A stretch of DNA of 57,703 bases from NCBI RefSeq assembly GCF_003417465.1, contig NZ_QVMV01000002.1, positions 1 through 57,703 of the forward strand, given 5' to 3'. Under the pieces are notes generated by a model. It had not been told where the DNA came from and searched no databases. It was given only the letters and a program-made list of their open reading frames with translations. This DNA is from Wenzhouxiangella sp. 15190. GTDB taxonomy: Bacteria > Pseudomonadota > Gammaproteobacteria > Xanthomonadales > Wenzhouxiangellaceae. Shown here piece by piece: positions 36,996-45,455 of the stretch; position 1 is the first letter of the stretch, and every line of letters starts with the position of its first letter. Made by a program: the position numbers and the translations under genes.

Positions 36996-37243
36996 CGCGG
37001 GCAATCCAAAGGCGAGTGGGACAGGCCCATGCGTCGGTGCCAGTCGTGAAAATCGTCGGCCAGCAGGGGCTTGAGTTCCAGCAGCAAACCGGCGGCGGGG
37101 TGATCGATGCCCAGCGCCTCGGCATGGACCAGCAGCATCAGCAGGTCGTGGCGGTCGCGCCGGATGCGGGCCAGCTCGCGGCTGTGGCGGGCGTGATAGA
37201 GCGTCTCGAGAAAGGCGTCGAGCCGACGCATCAGCCGCCTCAT
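36986..37243 (-). CDS. Small CstA-associated protein ending in Cys-Cys (cory-CC-star type)
   Basis: 85 residues from ATG 37243, overlapping the cstA stop by 4 bp (ATGA). A basic N-terminal helix (MRRLMRRLDAFLETLYHARHSR) is followed by RRDRHDLLMLLVHAEALGI and the C-terminus CPRCC-stop. A short protein ending exactly in CC next to CstA fits the NCBI family named cory-CC-star (from memory). E. coli CstA and BtsT have small partners (YbdD/YjiX) that also end in CC. Probably a transporter partner; the tail may bind metal or be modified. Confidence 0.75.
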   Translation of the reverse strand: MRRLMRRLDAFLETLYHARHSRELARIRRDRHDLLMLLVHAEALGIDHPAAGLLLELKPLLADDFHDWHRRMGLSHSPLDCPRCC

Positions 37244-38916
37244 GCCGCCTCCCGTCCGTCGCTGCGGCGGGCACGTACCAGGGCGCCGGCGGTTTCCAGG
37301 GCCACGAACACCGCGGCGACCAGGATCAATGCGTCCATGCCCAGCAGGAACCATTCACCGGCGCGATAGAAGTCGACGAGCTGGTAGAGCAGGGCGGCGA
37401 CGGTCATGGCGATGAGGCCGAGCATGGGTATCAGCAGCGGCCAGGACGGCCGGCCCTGGCGCGCCACCAGCAGTCCGACGACCAGCAGCGTCAGGGCGGC
37501 CAGCAACTGGTTGGTGGTGCCGAACAGCGGCCAGATCACCAGGCCGCCGGTGCCTTCCGTGCCCCCGGCGCCGAAGGCCAGGCCGACGCAACAGCCGACC
37601 GCCAGCGCGGTCGACGGGCCCTTGCGAAGCAGCAGCCCAATACCGTAGATCTGGCCCCATTCCTGGACGATGTAGCGCTGGAGTCGCACCCCGGTGTCCA
37701 TCGTGGTGGCCGCGAACAGCACCGCCATGACCGCCAGCAGGGTGGTGCCGACGGCCACGGGAAGGCCGTAGCCGGTGTTCATCAGGTTGGCGCCGCCCTG
37801 GACGAAGGCCGCCAGCCCGCCGGAGGCAAAACTGGAATAGAGTTCATTCCACTCGCCCAGGGTGGCGAAGCCGGCCGTGCAGGCCAGGATGGCCGCCAGC
37901 GCCAGGCAGCCCTCGCCGACGGCACCGAAATAGCCGACGAAGCGCGCGTCGGATTCGCGATCGAGCTGCTTGGAAGTCGTGCCCGAAGCCACCAGGCCGT
38001 GAAAGCCCGAGATCGCCCCGCAGGCGATGGTCACGAACAGCAGCGGGATCATGGGCGGAATGTCGTCGGGCAGGCCGGTGTTGATCATCGGCGCGACCAC
38101 TTGCGGATTGGCCAGCAGCACGGCGGCGAACAGCAGGCCCAGCCCGATGAACAGCTGCAGGCCGTTGATGTAGTCGCGCGGCTGCAGCAGCACCCACACC
38201 GGCAGCAGCGAGGCGATGGCGGCGTAGGCGAACAGCACGACGATCCACTGCGCGTTCGGGCCCAGCCCGAGTGCCGTCTCGGGCAGCGCCACGGGCACGT
38301 ACTGGCCCAGCCAGATGGTGAAGTACAGCACGGCGACGCCGGCGATGGAGAGCCAGGCCAGGCCGATGCGGCCGCGCCGGATGAGCTGGCCGAGCACCAG
38401 GGCCACGGCGATGGCGCTCCAGGCCGGCACGACACTTTGCGGATAGTCGACGAACAGGCGGGCGATGACCACCGCGAACACCGCGTTGACCATCAGCAGC
38501 AGCAAAAAAATGACGATCATGAACAGCGCCCGCGTGCGGCCGCTGACGAGCGCGCCGGTGAGCGCCCCGACCGACTGGCCGCGGTTGCGTATGCTGGCCC
38601 AGATGGCGCCGAAGTCGTGCACCCCGGCGATCAGGACCGTGCCCAGCACCACCCAGACGAAAGCCGGCCCCCAGCCCCAGATGACCGCGATGGCGGGCCC
38701 GACGATGGGCGCGGCGCCGGCCACCGAGGTGAAGTGATGCCCCCACAGCACGAAGCGGTTGGTTGGCACGTAGTCGATGTCGTCGCGCAGGGTGTGCGCC
38801 GGGGTCGGGCGGCTGTCGTCGAGGCGGTAGATGCGCTCGGCGATCCAGCGCGAATAGACCAGGTAGCCGAGGGCGAAGATTCCCAGTCCGATGAACAGCA
38901 GGGCAATGGCGTTCAT
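37240..38916 (-). CDS. cstA: CstA-family carbon starvation / peptide-pyruvate transporter
   Basis: 558 residues, a short-form CstA (E. coli CstA is about 700). Inner-membrane protein with about 15-16 hydrophobic segments. It begins with LVYSRWIAERIYRLDDSRPTPAHTLRDDIDYVPT and FVLWGHHFTSVAGAAPIVGPA, the characteristic CstA N-terminal block, and carries SGFHGLVASGTTSKQLDRESDAR and IWPLFGTTNQLLAAL. Family members import peptides or pyruvate during carbon limitation. First gene of the cstA - CC-protein - ArsA-like operon, with overlapping junctions. Confidence 0.9.
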   Translation of the reverse strand: MNAIALLFIGLGIFALGYLVYSRWIAERIYRLDDSRPTPAHTLRDDIDYVPTNRFVLWGHHFTSVAGAAPIVGPAIAVIWGWGPAFVWVVLGTVLIAGVHDFGAIWASIRNRGQSVGALTGALVSGRTRALFMIVIFLLLLMVNAVFAVVIARLFVDYPQSVVPAWSAIAVALVLGQLIRRGRIGLAWLSIAGVAVLYFTIWLGQYVPVALPETALGLGPNAQWIVVLFAYAAIASLLPVWVLLQPRDYINGLQLFIGLGLLFAAVLLANPQVVAPMINTGLPDDIPPMIPLLFVTIACGAISGFHGLVASGTTSKQLDRESDARFVGYFGAVGEGCLALAAILACTAGFATLGEWNELYSSFASGGLAAFVQGGANLMNTGYGLPVAVGTTLLAVMAVLFAATTMDTGVRLQRYIVQEWGQIYGIGLLLRKGPSTALAVGCCVGLAFGAGGTEGTGGLVIWPLFGTTNQLLAALTLLVVGLLVARQGRPSWPLLIPMLGLIAMTVAALLYQLVDFYRAGEWFLLGMDALILVAAVFVALETAGALVRARRSDGREAA

Positions 38917-39015
38917 GATGTGAAGCGGTGATCGATTCGCCCCAAGGATTGGTCACCGGGCGACGGCTGTCAATGCATGCTCATTAGTAACCGCGCCGCG
39001 GCGCTCGAAACCCGG

Positions 39016-39021
39016 TAGAAT
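39016..39021 (+). promoter_or_regulatory. -10-like TAGAAT, 12 nt before ribF ATG
   Basis: TAGAAT in the context CCGGTAGAATTC, identical to the rplU -10 context. It implies a leader of only about 5 nt for ribF, which has no Shine-Dalgarno. Confidence 0.4.
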
Positions 39022-39033
39022 TCGTCGCCTGCC

Positions 39034-39954
39034 ATGCGACTCATCCGACACCTCAATTCCGATCGCGAAGACCTGCCCGCCACCTCGGTGACCGTGGGCA
39101 ATTTCGACGGTCTGCACCGCGGTCACCAGGCGCTGATCGACGCCACCCGTGACGGCGCGGGCAAACTCGTGCCCGCCCTGATGTGTTTCGAGCCGCTGCC
39201 GGCGACCTTCTTCAAGCCGGAGGCGCCCCAGCCGCGCCTGCTCAGCGTGCGGGACCGGATCCGGCTGGTTCGCGATTTCGGACTGGAGCTGATGTTCATG
39301 CCGCGCTTCGACGCCGCCTTCGCGCGCCAGAGCCCGGAGCGCTTCGTGCGTGACGTGCTGGTCGCCGGTGCCCGCGCCGAGCGCGTGGTCGTCGGGGCGG
39401 ATTTCCGCTTCGGCTCGCGGGCCGCGGGAGATGTGGCCATGCTCGAAAAGCTGGGCCGGCGCTACGGTTTCTCGGTCGAGCGCGTCGAGGCCGTCGCCGA
39501 CGGCGATGAAAGAATCTCGTCGACGCGCATTCGCACCGCCATGTTCGAGGGTGACCTGCGCGAGGTCGAACGTCTGCTGGGCCGGCCGTACCGGGTATCG
39601 GGGCGGGTGCTGCGGGGCCGGGCACTGGGCCGCGACCTGGGCTTTCCGACGATCAACATCCGGCCGCCGATGCCGCCAGCGCTGACCGGCATCCTGGCCG
39701 TGCGCGTCTCCGGCGACGGTCTGGACGCGCACCCGGGCGTGGCCAGCCTGGGCCGTCGCCCGGTCCTGGGCGGTACCGACTGGCTCCTCGAAGTGCACCT
39801 GTTCGATTACGATGACCACCTGTACGGCAAGCATCTCGAAGTGGAGTTCGTCGAGTTCATCCGAAACGAAGAACACTTTGACGATCTCGAGACGTTGACC
39901 GAGCAAATGAAGAAGGATGCCGAGAAGGCGAGGAACGTGCTCGCGCGACAATGA
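39034..39954 (+). CDS. ribF: Bifunctional riboflavin kinase / FAD synthetase
   Basis: 306 residues. The N-terminal FAD synthetase domain has TVGNFDGLHRGHQALI (HxGH nucleotidyltransferase loop) and ISSTRIR. The C-terminal flavokinase domain starts GRVLRGRALGRDLGFPTINI and includes ASLGRRPVLGG plus the late Glu motif EVHLFDYDDHLYGKHLEVEF. Converts riboflavin to FMN and FAD. First gene of the conserved ribF-ileS-lspA block. Its stop TGA lies within a type-B repeat. Confidence 0.96.
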   Translation: MRLIRHLNSDREDLPATSVTVGNFDGLHRGHQALIDATRDGAGKLVPALMCFEPLPATFFKPEAPQPRLLSVRDRIRLVRDFGLELMFMPRFDAAFARQSPERFVRDVLVAGARAERVVVGADFRFGSRAAGDVAMLEKLGRRYGFSVERVEAVADGDERISSTRIRTAMFEGDLREVERLLGRPYRVSGRVLRGRALGRDLGFPTINIRPPMPPALTGILAVRVSGDGLDAHPGVASLGRRPVLGGTDWLLEVHLFDYDDHLYGKHLEVEFVEFIRNEEHFDDLETLTEQMKKDAEKARNVLARQ

Positions 39955-40103
39955 CCAAGTACCAAATGACAATTTTCAAACAAGGACCAAGGACCGAATG
40001 AATCAATGACCGAAACAACCCCGGCCCAGCTGAGCGGGTTTCGATCATTGCAAATTGAACATTGAAATTTGTTTGTCAATTGGAATTTGGTGATTGAAAA
40101 TTT
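39951..40103. repeat. Type-B intergenic repeat, two-armed hairpin (copy 6)
   Basis: Left arm begins AATGACCAAGTACCAAATG, the same opening as copy 4, and its TGA is the ribF stop. Right arm is ATTTGTTTGTCAATTGGAAT, then TTGGTGATTG. Fills most of the ribF-ileS gap with the type-G and type-D repeats that follow. Confidence 0.85.
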
Positions 40104-40127
40104 TCTCATGGAGTCGACCGAAGCCGC

Positions 40128-40157
40128 GTCCGTCGGGGATGTAACCCCGACCTACGA
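40128..40157. repeat. Type-G palindromic repeat (third copy)
   Basis: CGTCCGTCGGGGATGTAACC followed by CCGACCTACG. Same element as at 35943 and 36024 but not at a gene end. Confidence 0.7.
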
Positions 40158-40172
40158 AGCCTGAAATTAATA

Positions 40173-40203
40173 CTTCACACTTCACACTTAACACTTCACA
40201 CTC
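40173..40203 (+). repeat. Type-D heptad array before ileS
   Basis: CTTCACA, CTTCACA, CTTAACA, CTTCACA, CTC. Ends 7 nt before the ileS ATG; no Shine-Dalgarno is visible. Confidence 0.8.
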
Positions 40204-40210
40204 CATCCCC

Positions 40211-43015
40211 ATGGACTACAAAGACACCATCAACCTCCCCAAGACCGGCTTCCCGATGAAAGCCTCCCTCGCCCAGCGCGAGCCGAACATGCTCGAGCAG
40301 TGGTATGCCGACGGGCTCTACGAGCGTATCCAGAAGGGCACGGAAGGGCGCGAGACTTTCGTGCTGCACGACGGCCCGCCGTATGCCAACGGCGATATCC
40401 ACATCGGGCACGCGGTCAACAAGATCCTCAAGGACTTCGTGGTGCGCTCGGCCCTGCTGGCCGGCTACCGGGCGCCCTACGTGCCGGGCTGGGACTGCCA
40501 TGGCCTGCCGATCGAGCTGCAGGTCGAAAAGAAGGTGGGCAAGGTCGGGCAGAAGGTCGATGCCGCTACCTTTCGGCAGAAATGCCGCGAGTACGCTGAA
40601 AAGCAGATCGACAACCAGCGCACCGACTTCAAGCGCCTGGGCGGGCTGGGTGACTGGGACAATCCCTACGCCACCAAGGACTTCAGGTACGAAGCCGACA
40701 TGCTGCGGGCGCTGTCGAAGATCGTCGAGCGCGGCCATCTCAAGCGCGGCGTCAAGCCGGTGCACTGGTGCTTCGATTGCTCCTCGGCCCTGGCCGAGGC
40801 CGAGATCGAATACCAGGACAAGACGTCCACGGCAGTCGACGTGCTGTTCCCGGCCGCCGATGTCGGCGAGCTGGGCAAGCTGTTCGGCGTCTCCGGCCTG
40901 GCCTCCGATGCCGGCATCGTCATCTGGACGACCACCCCCTGGACCATCCCGGCCAACCAGGCGGTTTGTCTCAACGCCGAACTGGACTACGACCTGGTGC
41001 GCGGCCAGCGCGAAGGCGAGCAGCGCGACCTGGTGATCGCCAGCGAGCTGCGTGAGTCCGTCGCCGAGCGTATCGGTCTCGAAAAGGTCGAAGTGCTGGG
41101 CACGATCAAGGGCTCGGAACTCGAATACCTGAAGCTCCACCATCCTTTCCGCGACTACGACGTACCGGTGGTCCTGGGCGACCATGTCACGACCGAAACC
41201 GGTACCGGGGCGGTCCACACGGCACCCGGGCACGGCCAGGACGATTTCGACGTCGGCCTCGAATACGACCTGCCGGTGGTCAACCCCATCGACGGTCGCG
41301 GCGTGTTCGTCGAGGACACGCCCGTGGTCGGCGGCGAGCACGTCTGGAAGGCCAACGCCAGTCTGGTCGAGCACATGCGCGCCAACGGCACGCTGCTGGC
41401 CGACGAGGACTTCGGCCACAGCTACCCGCACTGCTGGCGCCACAAGACGCCGACCGCCTTTCGCACCACGCCGCAGTGGTTCATCGCCATGGACCAGGCC
41501 GGCCTGCGCGAACAGGCACTCGAAGCCATCGACCAGGTGCGATGGGTGCCCGAATGGGGCCAGGCGCGCATCCGTTCGATGATCGAGACCCGGCCGGACT
41601 GGTGCATTTCGCGCCAGCGGACCTGGGGTGTGCCGCTGGGCTTCTTCATCGACCGCGACAGCCAGCAGCCGCATCCGGATACCGCCGAACTGCTGCAAAA
41701 ATTTGCCGATATCGTCGAACAGGACGGGGTCGACGCATGGTATTCGGACGACATCGCCGAGCGCCTGGGCGTCGATTCGGAGCAATATGAGGCGGTGCCC
41801 GACATCCTGGACGTGTGGTTCGACTCGGGGGTCACCCATCATTGCGTGCTCGACCAGCGCCCCGAACTCAAGCGCCCGGCCGACATCTACCTGGAAGGCT
41901 CCGACCAGCACCGCGGCTGGTTCCAGTCCTCGCTTTTGACCTCGGTGGCCATGCACGGCATCGCGCCCTACGAGCAGGTGCTCACCCACGGCTTCACCGT
42001 CGATGCCGAGGGCAAGAAGATGTCGAAGTCGCAGGGCAACGTGATCGCCCCGCAGCAGGTCATGAAGACCCTCGGCGCCGACATCCTGCGTCTGTGGGTG
42101 GCCGCGGCGGACTACCGCCAGGAAATGAGCGTCTCCGACGAGATCCTCAAGCGCGTGGCCGATGCCTACCGGCGCATCCGCAACACCGCGCGCTTTTTGC
42201 TGGGCAACCTGCACGATTTCGATCCGCAGTCGAACAGTCGGTCACTCGACGAGCTGTTGCCGCTCGACCGCTACGCCGTCGACATGGCCGCCCGATTGCA
42301 GGACGAAGTCACCGACGCCTATCGCAACTATCGCTACCTCAACATCTACCAGGGCGTGCACCATTTCTGCAGTGTCGACATGGGTGCGTTCTACCTCGAC
42401 ATCATCAAGGACCGCCTGTACACGCTGCCGGCCGACCACCCGGCCCGCCGCTCGGCGCAGACGGCCATGCACCACATCCTCGAGGCCCTGGTGCGCTGGC
42501 TCGCACCGGTATGCTCCTTCACCGCCGAGGAAATCTGGCAGGAAATGCCGGGCGGGCACGACGAGTCGGTCATGCTCGCGACCTGGTACGAGGGGCTCGA
42601 GACCGGTGACCAGGCCACGCGGGAAAGCATGCAGCGCCTGCGCAAGGTGCGCGAGGTGGTCGGCCCCTGGCTCGAGCAACTGCGGCGCGACAAGACCATC
42701 GGCGCCTCGCTGGCGGCCGAAATCACGCTGGAGGCGACGGGCAAGCTGGCCGAGGAGCTGGAAGCCGTCGGCGACGAACTGCGTTTCTTCTTCATCTCCT
42801 CGGACGTGCATCTGGCGCCGGTCGCCGAGCCGATGGAAACCGCCGAGATCGATGGCGACACGCTCAAGGTGGCCGTCAAGCCGAGCGAACACGCCAAGTG
42901 CGTGCGCTGCTGGCACCACCGCGACTCGGTCGGCAGCAACCCGGACCACCCGGAAATTTGCGCTCGCTGCGTGGAAAACATTAAAGGCCCGGGCGAGACC
43001 CGGCGCTGGGGCTAG
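40211..43015 (+). CDS. ileS: Isoleucyl-tRNA synthetase
   Basis: 934 residues, full length. HIGH motif in [22 protein letters not shown]1 editing domain in the middle ([15 protein letters not shown]), and KMSKS loop [14 protein letters not shown] (about 600). The C-terminal Zn finger has CVRCWHHR and CARCVENI, as in bacterial type-1 IleRS. Charges tRNA-Ile. No T-box leader. Followed after 5 nt by lspA. Confidence 0.97.
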   Translation: MDYKDTINLPKTGFPMKASLAQREPNMLEQWYADGLYERIQKGTEGRETFVLHDGPPYANGDIHIGHAVNKILKDFVVRSALLAGYRAPYVPGWDCHGLPIELQVEKKVGKVGQKVDAATFRQKCREYAEKQIDNQRTDFKRLGGLGDWDNPYATKDFRYEADMLRALSKIVERGHLKRGVKPVHWCFDCSSALAEAEIEYQDKTSTAVDVLFPAADVGELGKLFGVSGLASDAGIVIWTTTPWTIPANQAVCLNAELDYDLVRGQREGEQRDLVIASELRESVAERIGLEKVEVLGTIKGSELEYLKLHHPFRDYDVPVVLGDHVTTETGTGAVHTAPGHGQDDFDVGLEYDLPVVNPIDGRGVFVEDTPVVGGEHVWKANASLVEHMRANGTLLADEDFGHSYPHCWRHKTPTAFRTTPQWFIAMDQAGLREQALEAIDQVRWVPEWGQARIRSMIETRPDWCISRQRTWGVPLGFFIDRDSQQPHPDTAELLQKFADIVEQDGVDAWYSDDIAERLGVDSEQYEAVPDILDVWFDSGVTHHCVLDQRPELKRPADIYLEGSDQHRGWFQSSLLTSVAMHGIAPYEQVLTHGFTVDAEGKKMSKSQGNVIAPQQVMKTLGADILRLWVAAADYRQEMSVSDEILKRVADAYRRIRNTARFLLGNLHDFDPQSNSRSLDELLPLDRYAVDMAARLQDEVTDAYRNYRYLNIYQGVHHFCSVDMGAFYLDIIKDRLYTLPADHPARRSAQTAMHHILEALVRWLAPVCSFTAEEIWQEMPGGHDESVMLATWYEGLETGDQATRESMQRLRKVREVVGPWLEQLRRDKTIGASLAAEITLEATGKLAEELEAVGDELRFFFISSDVHLAPVAEPMETAEIDGDTLKVAVKPSEHAKCVRCWHHRDSVGSNPDHPEICARCVENIKGPGETRRWG

Positions 43016-43020
43016 CGGCA

Positions 43021-43521
43021 ATGTTGCCGATGCGCCCGACGCGGTACGGACTGTGGCTGCTGCTGGCAGTAGCCATCGTCCTGCTCGATCTGGCCACCAA
43101 GCAGCTGGCCATGCAGCACCTGGAGCTCTACCGGCCCAACGCGGTGTTCTCCTGGCTGAACCTGACCCTGGCGCACAACACGGGCGCGGCCTTCAGCTTC
43201 CTGGCCGGCGGCAGCGGCTGGCAGCGCTGGTTCCTGTCGGTGGTGGCGGTCATCATCGTCGCCGTGCTGCTGGTGTGGCTGTGGCGCCTGCCGCACCGCG
43301 CCCGCCTGCTGCCGAGCGCGCTGGCGCTGGTCATCGGCGGTGCCATCGGCAACCTGGTCGACCGCATCCGCTTCGGCTACGTCGTCGACTTCATCGACAT
43401 CCACTACGCCGACTGGCACTGGCCCGCCTTCAACGTGGCCGACTCGGCGATCGTGGTGGGCGTCATCCTCCTGCTTCTCGACAGCCTGCTCCCCGGCCGC
43501 CGCATTCATCATCACGAGTGA
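43021..43521 (+). CDS. lspA: Lipoprotein signal peptidase (SPase II)
   Basis: 166 residues. Inner-membrane aspartyl protease that removes lipoprotein signal peptides. Four hydrophobic segments. The catalytic Asp residues are in GNLVDRIRFGYVVDFIDIHY and FNVADSAIVVG. NTGAAFSFLAG is the conserved loop. Ends in HHHE. Coupled to ileS. Confidence 0.96.
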   Translation: MLPMRPTRYGLWLLLAVAIVLLDLATKQLAMQHLELYRPNAVFSWLNLTLAHNTGAAFSFLAGGSGWQRWFLSVVAVIIVAVLLVWLWRLPHRARLLPSALALVIGGAIGNLVDRIRFGYVVDFIDIHYADWHWPAFNVADSAIVVGVILLLLDSLLPGRRIHHHE

Positions 43522-43540
43522 GCCCGGCGTGCGCCGGGCC
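43521..43540 (+). terminator. GC-rich hairpin after lspA
   Basis: GCCCGGCG - TG - CGCCGGGC immediately after the lspA stop; no U tract. Followed directly by a type-B repeat. Confidence 0.4.
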
Positions 43541-43607
43541 AAATTCGAAATTCGAAGCACCAAATCCGAAACAAATTCGAAATCCGAATTTTCGAATGAC
43601 CGAAACG
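43540..43607. repeat. Type-B intergenic repeat, single arm (copy 7)
   Basis: CAAATTCGAAATTCG, AAGCACCAAATCCGAAAC, AAATTCGAAATCC and TTTCGAATGACCGAAAC: the cleanest copy in the window. Confidence 0.85.
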
Positions 43608-43624
43608 CGGGAGTATGGCATTAT

Positions 43625-43640
43625 ATGACCAATTAGTCAT
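43625..43640 (+). promoter_or_regulatory. Palindromic operator of the Phd/PIN module
   Basis: ATGAC - CAATTA - GTCAT, overlapping TTATAT (43621-43626), a possible -10. Located 15 nt upstream of the antitoxin ATG, as expected for Phd-type autoregulation. Confidence 0.55.
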
Positions 43641-43654
43641 TTCAGGAGCCTGCC

Positions 43655-43885
43655 ATGCGTACGGTACCCGCCGCCGAAGCCAAGGCCCACTTTTCCGAGC
43701 TGCTCAAGTCCGTGGAGGCCGGCGAGGAAATCGTCATTACCCGTCGCGGCCGGGCGGTTGCTCGGCTCTCCTCTCAGAAACCACTCAAGGCAGCCGATGT
43801 GTTGGCACCGCTTTGGGATGAGCCGCTCGATATCGAATCGCCGGAGGACCGGACGCCGGAGCCCGTGCCGACCTGGGATGACTGA
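43655..43885 (+). CDS. Phd/YefM-type antitoxin
   Basis: 76 residues with CAGGAG upstream of ATG 43655. Begins RTVPAAEAKAHFSELLKSVE, then AGEEIVITRRGRAVARL, the Phd/YefM DNA-binding domain. The C-terminal ~30 residues are acidic and Pro rich, the toxin-neutralising tail. The PIN toxin starts 2 nt after its stop. Confidence 0.92.
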   Translation: MRTVPAAEAKAHFSELLKSVEAGEEIVITRRGRAVARLSSQKPLKAADVLAPLWDEPLDIESPEDRTPEPVPTWDD

Positions 43886-43887
43886 GC

Positions 43888-44292
43888 ATGGCGGTTTACC
43901 TGCTCGACACCAACATGTTGATTGCGGCGGTCAAGGGTCGTTCCCCGGTGCGCGAACGGCTTGAAACGATCGATGCCTCCAATATCCTGATTTCTCCCAT
44001 CGTTCTGGGTGAACTGCTCACCGGGGTCGAGAAAAGCCAAAGGAAATCCGCCAACCGAAAGCGGTTGCTGACGGTCCTGGAAGGGTTGCGGATTGTCGAG
44101 TTGGGCCCTGAAGTTGCCGTCCGATACGGCCAGGTTCGCGCTTTCCTCGAATCGAAGGGTACCCCGATCGGGGCGAATGACTTCTGGATTGCCGCTCACG
44201 CCCTGGACCTGGGCGCCGTGCTGGTTACCGACAACGAGCGGGAATTCCACCGTGTACCCGGTCTGGACGTCGAGAACTGGCTGGCTAATTGA
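43888..44292 (+). CDS. VapC-type PIN-domain toxin
   Basis: 134 residues. PIN nuclease with the ligands in YLLDTNMLIAAVKG (Asp), ISPIVLGELLTG (Glu), IGANDFWIAAHAL (Asp) and LVTDNEREFHRV (Asp). Catalytic set intact. Predicted tRNA- or mRNA-cleaving toxin held by the preceding Phd-type antitoxin. Unrelated in detail to the FitB-like toxin at 33305. Confidence 0.93.
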   Translation: MAVYLLDTNMLIAAVKGRSPVRERLETIDASNILISPIVLGELLTGVEKSQRKSANRKRLLTVLEGLRIVELGPEVAVRYGQVRAFLESKGTPIGANDFWIAAHALDLGAVLVTDNEREFHRVPGLDVENWLAN

Positions 44293-44330
44293 GGTTGCGA
44301 GCTGTCGGAAAAGGCGACACTCGCGCGTTG

Positions 44331-44336
44331 TACAAT
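44331..44336 (+). promoter_or_regulatory. -10-like TACAAT, 6 nt before the MNT gene
   Basis: TACAAT, then CGGCCC, then ATG 44343; no Shine-Dalgarno. Candidate leaderless start of the MNT/HEPN module. Confidence 0.4.
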
Positions 44337-44342
44337 CGGCCC

Positions 44343-44645
44343 ATGCGATTGACGCCGGAACAAGTTGAAGCCATAAAAGCCGCAGCGGCGGAAGTGTTCG
44401 GTCCGGATGCTGAAGTGTGGCTGTTCGGCTCGCGCGCCGACGACTCGCGTCGGGGTGGTGATATCGACCTTTATGTCGAACTCGGCCGAATCAGTAGTGG
44501 GGAACGCACCCGGCTCGAGGCCAGGTTCTGGGCGAAACTCCAGCGTTTGCTGGGCGAGCGCAAGATCGACATCGTCACACATCCGCACGGGGCGCCTGTT
44601 CGACCCATCGATCGCCAGGCTCGCAGTTCGGGCGTGCGTCTATGA
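44343..44645 (+). CDS. mntA: MntA-type nucleotidyltransferase antitoxin
   Basis: 100 residues from ATG 44343. Minimal nucleotidyltransferase with LFGSRADDSRRGGDIDLYVE (GS plus DxD) and a third carboxylate in KIDIVTH. In characterised systems MntA neutralises its HEPN toxin by transferring AMP groups to a tyrosine. The HEPN gene starts inside its stop codon (ATGA overlap). The longer reading from 44289 lacks conserved sequence. Confidence 0.88.
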   Translation: MRLTPEQVEAIKAAAAEVFGPDAEVWLFGSRADDSRRGGDIDLYVELGRISSGERTRLEARFWAKLQRLLGERKIDIVTHPHGAPVRPIDRQARSSGVRL

Positions 44646-45136
44646 ATAGCAGCGAAATCGTTGAACTCAATCTGGAACCGGCTTTGCGTGAATGCCGGCT
44701 GCACGAACGGCGATTGGCCTACGCCCAAGCGCAACTCGCCAACCAACTGCCGCTGTCGGCCTCCGGCTGGGAATCTCTGGACGATGAGACCGTGGCGGAC
44801 ATCGACCAGCTCCTGTTCCGATATGACAAACTGCAGGACGCCAAGGGGCAGCGGCTCTTTCCGGCCATACTGATGCTGGGTGGAGATTGGCGGGAAGATC
44901 AGACGTTCATAGATCGGCTCGATCTGCTGGAAAAGCTGGGCGCCATTCCGTCGGCACAGCAATGGAGCGAACTGCGTGCCATCCGCAACAAGATGACTCA
45001 CGAATACCCCGACGCGCCCGAAGTGAATGCCGCCAATCTGAACCGGGTGGTGGAGTCAATCGGGCCGTTGAGGGAAGCGCTGGATCAGTCCGATTCCTTC
45101 GCGAAACGACTGGTCGAGCGCGTCGTTTCTCGGTAG
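44642..45136 (+). CDS. hepT: HepT-type HEPN ribonuclease toxin
   Basis: 164 residues, all-helical. Carries RNKMTHEY, matching the R-x4-H-x-Y motif: Arg and His form the HEPN RNase site and Tyr is the residue AMPylated by MntA. The motif lies in SELRAIRNKMTHEYPDAPEV near residue 120. Antitoxin comes first here, with a 4-bp overlap. Longer at its N-terminus than the smallest HepT proteins. Confidence 0.88.
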   Translation: MNSSEIVELNLEPALRECRLHERRLAYAQAQLANQLPLSASGWESLDDETVADIDQLLFRYDKLQDAKGQRLFPAILMLGGDWREDQTFIDRLDLLEKLGAIPSAQQWSELRAIRNKMTHEYPDAPEVNAANLNRVVESIGPLREALDQSDSFAKRLVERVVSR

Positions 45137-45150
45137 AAGTCGATCGGAGT

Positions 45151-45273
45151 GTCATCCCGGCCGGAGCAAAGCGAAGAGCCGGGATCTCGCGCCCGGCATC
45201 AGCATTGAGAAGGGCCGTGCCTGCCGAGTCGTGCGGGGTCCCGGATATTCGCTTGCGCGAATTCCGGGACGAC
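45151..45273. repeat. Type-C REP-like palindromes (two units)
   Basis: Unit 1 at 45151-45193 (GTCATCCCGG ... CCGGGATCTCGC) and unit 2, inverted, at 45231-45273 (GTGCGGGGTCCCGG ... CCGGGACGAC). They open the 319-bp gene-free stretch after hepT, which holds only repeats and a terminator. Confidence 0.75.
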
Positions 45274-45277
45274 ATAC

Positions 45278-45304
45278 AAAAACCCCGGCGGGTGGCCGGG
45301 GTTT
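45278..45304 (-). terminator. Terminator of the BI-1 gene
   Basis: On the minus strand AAACCCCGGC - CACCC - GCCGGGGTTT, then TT; 10-bp stem, about 150 nt after the stop at 45456. Confidence 0.7.
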
Positions 45305-45312
45305 CGGTTCGG

Positions 45313-45399
45313 GATGATGCGTTACGGCCTGACGGCCTTCACGCATCCTAACTCGATGTCGTCCCGGAATCGCCGCAGGCGATATCCGGGACCCCGCAC
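45313..45399. repeat. Type-E palindrome followed by a type-C unit
   Basis: Type E: GATGATGCGTTACGGCC (45313-) and GGCCTTCACGCATCCTAA (to 45351). Type C: GTCGTCCCGGAAT ... ATATCCGGGACCCCGC (45358-45399). Confidence 0.7.
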
Positions 45400-45455
45400 C
45401 GATCAACGGGCAAGGCATATCTGATGCCCACTGCCAGATGATCCGTCCGCCTGCC

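Noticed and set aside
36996-37274. N-terminal extension of the ArsA-like protein upstream of 36995
   Set aside because: The extension is an Arg/Pro/Ala-rich frame shadow of the CC-ending gene; ArsA homologues begin a few residues before the P-loop.
39955-40210. T-box or other riboswitch before ileS
   Set aside because: The gap is fully explained by type-B, type-G and type-D repeats; no specifier or T-box sequence was seen.
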